A stretch of 64,000 bases of DNA from Asparagopsis taxiformis (Eukaryota > Rhodophyta > Florideophyceae > Bonnemaisoniales > Bonnemaisoniaceae), in assembly GCA_030407315.1 (NCBI GenBank), contig JALQPE010000887.1, forward strand, positions 1 to 64,000. The letters run 5' to 3'. This document shows, in pieces, positions 40,300 to 49,600 of this stretch; the stretch's first letter is position 1; every line of letters starts with the position of its first letter. Below the pieces are notes generated by a model that searched no databases, was not told the origin of the DNA, and saw only the letters and a list, made by a program, of their open reading frames with translations. The position numbers were made by a program, and so were the translations under genes.

Positions 40300-40494
40300 T
40301 CATAAATTGACCAAATTTTGGATCATGTTTGAACACGCCATCGATCGCACGAGTTCGATGCAGCACTTTTGCTTGCACTTACCATAGAGTGGCAATTGGT
40401 CATGAACGACGTACACATGGACAGCCATGGCAAGATGTCTCCATCTCTCTTCGAAAATGAAGTCATATTTTCCACGCTGTACATTTCTTTTCAA
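40300..40494 (-). pseudogene. Coding-like relic D ending at a GTAAGT donor
   Basis: A minus-strand frame reads WRHLAMAVHVYVVHD (40399-40443) and then reaches a consensus donor GTAAGTG just after PLYG. A similar string, YHVMAVRVVVHD, occurs in relic C (46037-46072). The shared pattern, and donor-like sites in the matching place in relic A, suggest copies of one unknown gene family. The match is short and judged by eye. Confidence 0.22.
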
Positions 40495-41136
40495 AACGAG
40501 TCAAACTCGAGTCTTTCTTGAAATTTCTCTACCGTCACCTCATTTACTTATGCTGTAACTGCGTTGCTGTCCGTCTCGAGACAGCGTCTTGTTTGTTTTG
40601 GTAGTTTAGTATTCCAGCTGGAAAAATGCTGGTGCTCTCATTGCTGTTTTGTACACGCATGGTCATTAAACTGAGCATAAATTTGAAAACCTATTCAGTC
40701 TGGAGAGCTGCATGTATGGCAACTATACCGCCTCTAGCTCCACTGAATGTCAGTCTCGAGTTTCAGAAAATTGGAAAGTCACACGATCTCAGGGTTGCTC
40801 GCAAGCTCATCCTTCAATTAATAGGATTTCAAGGCACGAAGAAGATATTTTAACTTCAGAACGATGGCTGAGGCACGGCTCGATTTTTGCGCGTCAAAAT
40901 TTCGACATTGCATGCGCTTTCAGATACAGTATGCAGCCTAGATTATTAGAACGAAACTAGCCAAGTCGGATGCAATCAAAACGCATCATGCGGCTGGGGC
41001 AACGGTGAACGTATGTGAAAACGTGTGCGCCACTCCATGCTTCATTACCCAGCAGATCACTTGCATGGGTTTGTCTTGGCGAAGATACAAAGCCCATCCC
41101 ACGAACGCAACTGCGTCCAAATCGCTGTGTGAGATG

Positions 41137-42014
41137 TTAAACACAGTAAGTAGTACACGTCCATACTAGACGAATAATTGCCTTATTAGTATCCGACGAC
41201 GTCAGTGTTTTACCCTTGCCCGTTACGAAGAAGCAGTTGATCCGGTTGTCGGGTCCCGTCTGCCACTGATTCTCAAGCCATGAATCATGCATCTCATCAA
41301 CAAAATTTGACTCTTTGTCTATCTTGCGAGCAGTTTGCATGGGAGCACCGTGTATGGTAATGCAATTGCATGGCAGGAAAACATGCTTTTTCAACAGCCG
41401 AATGAAAGCTATGTTATGGTGGGCGAACGTGTGCATCATGCTCAGAAGATGAAGGATCACTTCGGCACCCTAATGCGAATTCGACAAGTGGTTCATTTCA
41501 GATGATGCCATCACGGTTTGAGAATCTTTCCAACGAGTTTCCACCATTTTTCGCCCTGCGTCGTACACGCGCCGACCTATCACATGCGCAGTGCCGACTC
41601 TCGAAACTAAAAAATTGAAATAATTTTCCGTCCATGTTGGCTGGGGACCGCAGTCCGGGGTCATGTCGATCGTGCAGGGTAAGGTCTATTTTTAAAACCC
41701 TACGAAAGTGAACTGCTTGCCTGCAATTGCGACGTCTTGAAGAGACGAATCTCTAGACTCTTTCCAGAGCCGAAAACACCGATTCTACAAATGGGCGGTC
41801 CCTTGTAAACGTAAACGCGGGATAGGAATTTGGTACGAAAAATAGATCCGCCTTCGTGAGTAGAATATGACTTGTAGAACTTGTTGTGGAAGATTAGTCT
41901 TGGAGCAGGACCGATATGTCCGGACCATGACTTTGCACAAGTGGACCTTTTTGTTATTATAGAGGGGATAGGTGCAGACCGGCTAAACGAAGATTCAGAA
42001 AATTTGAACGTTGG
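41137..42014 (-). pseudogene. Coding-like relic with Walker-A-type motif
   Basis: The minus-strand frame 42014-41700 is open for 104 codons without an ATG. It contains GVFGSGKS (41757-41780), a good Walker A (P-loop) match. Downstream, a second frame, 41664-41137, is protein-like but carries one TAG at about 41467. Together they look like exons or decayed parts of a P-loop NTPase gene. Family not recognised. With no ATG and a stop in frame it is treated as a relic. Confidence 0.28.
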
Positions 42015-42027
42015 TCACGCAGGGTTG

Positions 42028-42663
42028 TCACGAAATTGAAGTCATTAGGGAACCCTCAATGAAAAATATTCCTTGCTTTTCGACACGTAAGCCAATGATG
42101 TATCGCCATGTGTATGTTGTAGAGGTTCTGACGTCTATCACTTTATGTTCTGGGAACAAACAGTATCTGATTGGTTGGACACCGCTTCGATGACGCTGAC
42201 GCACCCTCGGATATGCGGCGAGTCGTAGCCTTCTCAAGTATGGCAACACCAAGTTGCCGCATCGTAGCCGCATGGTATCCTTGGAGGGTACCATGTAGCG
42301 AGCTGAGATGTCACAACCGTGCATACTTCTTTTCGCGATAAATGCCGCACGGTCTGCGACATACCCTGAGCGCAAGTTGGAATGATTTCTACAACATTTG
42401 CGAGTCATACAAGACGGATCTTCTTTTCCCCTTGAACGAAGGATAAACCGCCCTTCCGATTTGGAATGGACGTTACGTGTATAGCAGAAAACTCCATACA
42501 GAATCTTACTTCCCGCTGTGAAGAATATCACATGCAGCTCGCGCCTCCTGGGCTCTTGTTGTTTTGCATCGACAGTTCTCACAGTTTGAGAGCATGAACA
42601 AATCATTGTTGTTTCAAAGCAGCTCAAAAAAGCTCTCCATTTCCGTCTTGTAGCTGCCTGCAC
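42028..42663 (-). CDS. Hypothetical 211-residue ORF
   Basis: Arg- and Cys-rich, no signal peptide or domain. It lies directly upstream of, and on the same strand as, the P-loop relic, so it could be an exon of the same broken gene. It could also be chance. Confidence 0.2.
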   Translation of the reverse strand: MQAATRRKWRAFLSCFETTMICSCSQTVRTVDAKQQEPRRRELHVIFFTAGSKILYGVFCYTRNVHSKSEGRFILRSRGKEDPSCMTRKCCRNHSNLRSGYVADRAAFIAKRSMHGCDISARYMVPSKDTMRLRCGNLVLPYLRRLRLAAYPRVRQRHRSGVQPIRYCLFPEHKVIDVRTSTTYTWRYIIGLRVEKQGIFFIEGSLMTSIS

Positions 42664-43262
42664 GGAACAAAAAGCTCTTTATTCGGTTAATGAAAAGGCA
42701 CGCGGGATGCATACAGTGCAAATTTGAAGCTGGACGAGAAAACTGAATGCTACTCTTCCATCCAACGCATCATTGTTGTCCGTGCCTAAACTCCAAAGTG
42801 TATATATTCCCATATTATTGAAAAAGACGTGTTCGAATCCTGACTGCTCAGGTACTCGTCCGGCTTAAGCTCTTATTTCTGAGTCCCAAGTTACCTTTGG
42901 CCCTCCTACACATCCCAATATGAAGAAAAGATCAGATTAAAGTATATGTGATTCTGTTTTGGCTATCCAACCTTTTTTTATTGCATTCAAGCATACTCCC
43001 AACTTTACTCTCTCGTGATGAAACAGATGGAAACACTGATGATACAGCCATCCTACTCTTTTGATACTGTGCTACTATTAAGAAGCTGTGGATATGATTC
43101 CGTTGTTCTTTTGCTTGAAATGGTCTCGACGACGAAACATTGGCCCATACCATTTCTACGACGAAACGAAAATGTTTCAGAGCTGGTATCACTGGAATTG
43201 ATCCCCTCACACCAGCAAAGAGAAAGCGTTTGGTATCCGTGTCTAATGAAGACTGGTAATCC

Positions 43263-43270
43263 TATATAAG
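43263..43270 (+). promoter_or_regulatory. TATA box of secreted cysteine-rich gene 1
   Basis: TATATAAG, 80 bp upstream of the ATG at 43343. The paralogue at 58288 has TATAAAAA 75 bp upstream. Confidence 0.7.
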
Positions 43271-43342
43271 AGGCGACCCAAGGGTCGACCACCACGACGT
43301 TCATCACAGACATCAAAGTTTCAACCGATACCATCAGCTACG

Positions 43343-43876
43343 ATGGGCCTCAACAAACGTTATCTTCTACTCATCTTCTTGATTCATGTTGCACAATCCT
43401 CAATGATGGCACAGGCCACTATAGTGGAGAAAATCCCCGCATCTATGGATGTGGACGAAAAAGCAAAATCGGTCAAACAGCTCACAATCTTCTGCAGGGA
43501 TCCTCTCCCTATTCCGATTCCATCTGATTGTTTTGTTCCGCCAACTGTTCCTGCACCTGCACCTGCACCTACACCTACACCTACAAATAATAGGAGAGAA
43601 TGTTCTCCATGCACCTCAGCCTCCCAATGCCGGCAGAGATTGTGTTTTGGAAGTCCAAGCATATGCACCAGCGGTACAGAAAGGTCACTTCTGAGATGTG
43701 GGTTTAGACCACGATGCAGCCCATGTACGAGTAGTTTGCAGTGTGCTACTCGGCTTTGCAGAGGTAATCGCTGCGTACCCCGACCAGACCCAGATCCAAG
43801 ACAATGTGGGACATCGACCCCGAATCAGCCTCCGTTCCTGCCTGATCCATCGTGCCCGGGCTGTCAACCACTGTAG
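43343..43876 (+). CDS. Small secreted cysteine-rich protein 1 (CxxC-x5-C-x4-C modules)
   Basis: The 177-residue product has a hydrophobic signal peptide (MGLNKRYLLLIFLIHVAQSS), a short acidic/basic propeptide-like stretch, a Pro-Ala/Pro-Thr linker (encoded by near-perfect CCTGCA/CCTACA hexamers), then two CxxC-x5-C-x4-C modules (ECSPCTSASQCRQRLC and RCSPCTSSLQCATRLC) separated by FGSPSICTSGTERSLLRCGF, and a Pro-rich tail ending CPGCQPL. The paralogue at 58288-58857 conserves every cysteine of the two modules and the spacer motif SLLRCGF. I know no named family for this layout. Its extracellular location is supported by the signal peptide; function unknown (defence, wall or adhesion roles would be guesses). 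Confidence 0.82.
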   Translation: MGLNKRYLLLIFLIHVAQSSMMAQATIVEKIPASMDVDEKAKSVKQLTIFCRDPLPIPIPSDCFVPPTVPAPAPAPTPTPTNNRRECSPCTSASQCRQRLCFGSPSICTSGTERSLLRCGFRPRCSPCTSSLQCATRLCRGNRCVPRPDPDPRQCGTSTPNQPPFLPDPSCPGCQPL

Positions 43877-46291
43877 TGCGGAGGAATTATTCACTCGAAC
43901 AAATTTGCGTTTGCTACGGAGTGGACAGAGGAAGATTCTTTCGATCAAAAGATTAATCCACGGTCCGTTGTAGCTGTAGAATTCCCTTCCATTGGGAAAT
44001 ATCATTAGTTAGGTCATATGGAAATGATGAGAGTTATTCAGGGGATTTCCAGTCGTGGGGAGCACGATGAGATAGAGAAAGACGTAACTGATCTCCCGCG
44101 TAATAAAGGATAGAGAAATTGGGTTTAGATGGTTCTACGGCTGCGTGTTCCGGGATGAATGGTATGACAACTAGTGTTACCCTAATCCAGAGGTAGCCTA
44201 GGCAACATGCTTTGAAATGCCTATATCGGAGGAATGTTCTCCGTTTCAGAAAGCGAAACTGCTCCATTCGTATGCATGACGATCTTCAAATGGCAAACGT
44301 TCCGGCCGAGAAAGTCGGGCGTAAAGGGTGGTCATGGCTTTCCAGCAATGTAGTGTGATGAATACACACACCCCAGTAGTGCAGTTACAGGGTATCTGTA
44401 TTGATACCCGAGTATGATCTACACGCACAAACTACTTTTTTTGAAGAAATTATTCTCCGAGCGCAATCTGAACATCGGAAAGCCACGAGATAGCTTCCAT
44501 TACTCACGGTTTTTTCTGTGGCGTTTGAAACCACCTTGTTGCATTCATCAATGTGAAATGCCATCACAATTGCACGACTTATTTTCTCCACACCAATCCC
44601 AACGCATTTTCTACCCGCATTCTTTCGCGCGTCGCGTTGCACTGTATCTATTTTCATGAACTGTTCCCATGCGTGCTAGATCATCAATTCGGCGCATGTC
44701 GAACAATGCAAATATCCTCATACAGGTGCACGTGCAAACACTACATTTCACCATTATTCGACTTGGATGAGTGCCAGCATGATCGACTACAACCGTGCCG
44801 GTAAGCGCAGATTTGTCCCGTTCCATCATTTTCCCCAACATGAGCTGTTGGCGTTCACATTGCACGTGTTCGATATCGACGCATTAGCATCTGCTGGCTA
44901 TGAGGTAGGGAAAAATAATCTTGCAAAGTCGGAGTAGCGTGTCTCTGTCAGCCTTCCAAAACTCAAAGCTGTCAGGTAAAATTACGCTGCACGACAAAAA
45001 GGGAAAAGCGCTGTCGTGATCCTCAAGCATGGCGTAGCACGCGATTGTTTCAAACCTCTGTAACGAGTCGAGACGCGATGTGGCGTACTTGACATATGTC
45101 GAGTTATGAAAGAAACCCTGTCGCGAACTATAGCTGTCGAATTCAAGTTATGGAATACATACGCGATCGTTGAATGCGTTGATATTTGCTGTGGGGAAAC
45201 ATTGTAGAAATTCTTCTCTGTTTGAAGGCAAAATGGATTGCATGTAACCCGAGCCTATAGTACGGCGACAAGTGGGCGAATGTATGTTATGTGGATGATT
45301 CATTGCAATAAATTACTCAGTAGCCAATACGAGAAGACTAGAGCGAAATCAAACGCACAATGCAGTGACAGGTGGGCGAATGAAACTTGAGATACAGATC
45401 TAGCCTTCGCCGACTGGGAGGAAAGGGTTTTTGCCAATCTTGAATAATGGAAAAAATTTACGGGCATTTTGAAACCGTCTGATCAGAGTAAATCTCCAGA
45501 AACCCGATTTCATCAACCCTTCCAGCTTCACAAGATAACCTGATTACAGTAGCAGGGTTTAGCCCACCTGCAAGCACTGAAAGGCAGGCATGCACTGAGA
45601 TCCTAAACTAATGCAGCAATTCGAAGAATGTGTGAACAACCACATTTCAAACATTTTCGCGCAAGAGAAATGGCCTGCTCAAAGTTTCTTCCGGCATGCG
45701 CGACGATCGTTGCCTAGCCAACGTACAATACGCCGCCATCCATGTCATTCAGAATACCCGAGACATGATCTGATTACAGTGATATTTTCTGTCATACTTG
45801 GACTCTAGTCTTCAATTCAGCCTCGAGCAGTTCCGTCTATGCTACAGGTACGCAAATACTGTCAGTCCCACCTGGCATATTTCATTAGCGCTGTACACAC
45901 GATTGCACTGATGGACACGAAGGACGCACTACCTACCAGCTCGAAGACCAATTGGGACATTTGCTTTGGTCTTTCATTGTGTCAATAATCGTGCATCCCT
46001 TGCTGCATGATTGTTCTATGGCGGCGAATTGACGATGTCGTGGACCACAACTCGTACTGCCATGACATGGTAACTTTCGAATTCCACGTAAGATAATTCT
46101 GTTCCCTCCATGTCAGGATGCCAACAACGATCGACAACCTGTCCGCAGCTTCGCTGGCGAGCGCTAAATGGATATTGAAAAGGCGCTTGTACACGACGAC
46201 AGAAAAACAGTATGTCATCGACTAAATCGGTTCCGCACATTCCACACAAATCCGATTGTTGGATTCATGGAAAACGATTCCATTTTGCCAT
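43877..46291. other. Gene-poor spacer with relics B and C
   Basis: No confident gene; the coding-like minus-strand stretches at 44385-44657 and 46016-46295 are listed separately. It ends at the Gypsy-1 target site. Confidence 0.4.
44385..44657 (-). pseudogene. Coding-like relic B with CxxC motif
   Basis: A minus-strand frame of 90 codons with CSDCARRIISSKKVVC (44427-44474), similar in spacing to the CxxC-x11-C motif of relic A and the CVEC motif of relic C. No domain family recognised; boundaries unknown. Confidence 0.2.
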
Positions 46292-46295
46292 ATCT
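46016..46295 (-). pseudogene. Relic C, 3' part, interrupted by Gypsy-1
   Basis: If Gypsy-1 is removed (keeping one ATCT), a minus-strand frame runs from 51932 through 51765 straight into 46295-46228, reading CCDTVHWSQ then IWQNGIVFHESNNRICVEC. A one-base shift then leads into GTDLVDDILFFC, RSCGQVVDRC (46124-46150) and YHVMAVRVVVHD (46037-46072), ending at 46016. Both motif types recur in relics A and D. It appears to be an exon of an unrecognised gene that was disrupted by two retrotransposons. Confidence 0.33.
46292..46295. repeat. Left target-site duplication of Gypsy-1 (ATCT)
   Basis: ATCT repeats at 51765-51768, just beyond the 3' LTR. Confidence 0.75.
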
Positions 46296-46605
46296 TGTAG
46301 CCATCATGACCCCTCTACCTTGTTAACCAACACGTGGCAATTATTCAGACACGTAACAACAGTAATGCGCAGTCCTGAATATTTACATGTCAACGTAATA
46401 ATTTAGCACCTACTTCGGGAGTGTGAATACCCGAAGGTTATTACATGGCAGCTAATTAGTTTCTGCGCGATTGCCGCTAGGGCTTACGATCTACTTAAAT
46501 AGATAATCGCCGAGACCGCCAAGAAGACATAGACAGAGGTAAAAAAACACAGCACACAACCGAGAGTGACCTCCTGCGCTACTGATTCCTCCGATAAGGG
46601 CCACA
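46296..46605 (+). repeat. Gypsy-1 5' LTR
   Basis: 310 bp, TGTAGCC...GGCCACA. Confidence 0.95.
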
Positions 46606-46677
46606 GAAATTTCTGAACTATTCTGAGGAAACCGTTCTGAATCTAGGGTACCCTTCACATCTCGCATTGTTTAACAC

Positions 46678-49600
46678 ATGAACACGAGAAAAACAAAGCG
46701 CACCGACTCGCCACTCCGTTCTCCACTTACCTCTCACCGTCCATCCGACTTTACAGATACCATGGACGACGACACATTCGAAGATGACACTCAAGACAAT
46801 GCATTTGCATCTTCCGCCATATCCACGCGCTCCAGTGCGCCAGTATTCACCCCCATAAGTGCCCCCATCCTCCGCTCTATTGACCCTGTCAAAGTTTCTA
46901 TATTTCTTCGTGAAAGAGAACGATACGAGCTCGAGGTTGCGTTAAAAGCCGCCGAGGTCCCATCGCTAAAGGTCGCGCCTTACACAGTGTCAGTCGATCG
47001 AGCACTACTGAAACAACTAATATTCCTAAAGAAATTAAGGGAATTCGCCCCTGGGGCAACGGTTAAAACAGTAACATCCGATCAAATAGAAGCGTACCTA
47101 CGCTCACTGGTGAGCGCCAAACAACGCGATAACCCAGATACTATTGAGAAAGCGGTGTCGCAAGTGCGCTGGCCGTCACACATTGCTGATAGCGATGCAC
47201 GGGTGACACAGTACGGAGCCAATTTTCTAGAAAGGTTAGAACGTGCCGGATGTGAAGAATTCCCCACGCGAAACCCTAAACAAACCGTACACCTAATGCT
47301 ACGAAAAGTACAACCGCCTGCGCTCAAGGCGGAAATGCTACGATTAATCAAGTTTGACACAGCGCTCGAGAAGGATGTCCCTGAATTTATCGAGCGTCTC
47401 ACTGAAGAGGCACGCGCATGCGATAAATATGACAACACCAGCTTGTCTTCTCGTACAGAAAGCAATAGGAAACACAGTCGAACACCCCATAGACGTACAC
47501 GTTTCAAACACGATAGCACAAGAGCAAGCACATCCGAGAAACAGCTCCCGCTCTGTCTCTGGCCTCCCCACGCAGAACTTGGAATACACCATTTATTCAG
47601 GGACTGCAAAGAATGCCCTAGCGATCAGAAAAAAGCTATCTTTGACAAACGCCGGAACAGTATGGTCAATAATCGCCAAGATGGTGCCAAGCGAACTACT
47701 GAGTCGAAGAAAGTTGAAGAATCTACGGTATTATTCAACGCAACATTTGGTGAAGTAATCCGCGAGACCGTATGCGCGGACAATGGTGCTGATGCTAACA
47801 TAATGGGTGCCCCTTTACTAGCGCGCATCCAAAGATCGGGCGCTACGGTAGCTATTGAGAAGCTCCCAAAGACCCGCGTATTCAATATGGCTGCATGTAC
47901 TACTCTTGGAGTACAGCCTAAACTAAAATGTGAGTACACAGCTGTCATAGACACAGAAATTCACATTAGGCATGGTACATCCCTAAAATTGCGACGACTG
48001 CGCTGGTTAGTAAGCGAACAAGACGTTCCCGAGCCCCTTCTGGGCCGTCCCATACTCGAGGCTCTGGGACTCGACACCCATAAGGTTCTTTCCGCCGCCG
48101 CGGACAAATATGCTGGTAGTGTCGATGCCGACGCACTATCAATCCATGGAACGACCTATGGTACAGGACGTGCATCACGAGTTTTGGAAGGAGTATTTCA
48201 TACGGATGATGTAGAAAATGATGACGAAGGTACACCGGACTGGTGTGATCTTGGGCCTGAGACTAACGCAGAATGGGAGGAAGCGCTAACAGAACGGCTT
48301 AACAATGCTTCTGAAGAAGGCATCTCCCCCTCAGGACAAAAACATCTCAAAGATTTGCTGGAAAAATATCGCATGTTTGTACGTGTGCGACTGGATAAGG
48401 GTAAACCCGCCGCTGTCCCTCCGTTAAAGCTTCGTCTCAAGGAAGGTGCTGCACCAGTAGTCGCTAAGACACGCAGATACCCACCAGAGAAGCGCGAATT
48501 CCTCTCACGCTACGTTGGACAACTCATCAGTATGGGTTTTGTGAAGCCATCCACACACACTGAGTGGGTAGCTGCACCATTAATAGTTCCCAAAAAGCCA
48601 CCTGCAATGTTCAGACTTACTATGGACTACAGGCCTATTAACTCTGCTACAGTGAAAACTGCATGGCCTATGCCTCACATAGAGGCTGTGCTATCTGATG
48701 TCCACGGTTCTACTGCATTCGCGATAATTGACTTCTGCAGCGGTTATTGGCAGCTACCATTACACGAAGATAGTCAACACCTCCACGCTTTTATGACACC
48801 TAACGGGGTAGTACAGCCCACGCGCACTGTCCAAGGCGCCTGTAACTCTGCACAGAACTTCCAAGCATGTGTAGAGCCTTGCTTCGCCACTCTCCGTGAC
48901 CACACTCTGGCTTGGATCGATGACTTTGTCATACACGCAAAGGATGAAACGGAACTACTTTCAGTACTCGACCGATTTCTATCCATCTGCCAAGAGCGAA
49001 ACTTGGTTATATCTATTTCTAAGTCTAGATTCTACGCTACCAAAGTGAAGTGGTGCGGTCGCATTATTGATGGCAATGGTGTAACATTAGACCCAGCAAA
49101 CCTCAGCGGTTTAAAAGATGCTGTAGAGCCAATCACAGCATCGGAACTATCACAATATGTACACGCGGCTACGTGGATGTCTGGTTCTATACCTCGTTTT
49201 GCGGAACGAATTGCTCCCCTTCGAGAAATTCTAGAGCAAGCGTATCAGAAAACGGGCAAGCGAACTAAGAAATCTATTGCCCGTATACGTTTAGCAGACA
49301 TTGGATGGTCCGGTACACACTCACGTGCCTATGCTGGAATGCAGGAACAACTTCGAAACGCAGTAACCACCGCTCATAGGAACCCCGCGCTCACGCTCTG
49401 TCTCCACACAGACGCAAGCGATGTGCACTGGGCAGCGGTACTGACTCAATGCACAGCTGATGATTTGAATAAGACTGTCATTCAACAGTCTCACGCGCCG
49501 CTCGCATTTCTATCGGGAACATTCAGCAATGCACAGGAGCATTGGACCACGTACGAAAAGGAGGCGTTCGCTATTGTGCAGTCCTTCCGCAAACTTTCGC

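Larger units (their letters stand above)
38263..43262. other. Long gene-poor region
   Basis: Five kilobases without a confident gene. It contains several minus-strand coding-like stretches listed separately (40300-40494, 41137-42014, 42028-42663). The rest is short ORFs in A/T-richer DNA without recognisable domains, probably decayed repeats. Confidence 0.4.

Noticed and set aside
42820..42850. B-box-like GTTCGAATCC suggesting a tRNA gene
   Set aside because: No matching A-box, acceptor stem or cloverleaf could be drawn around it.
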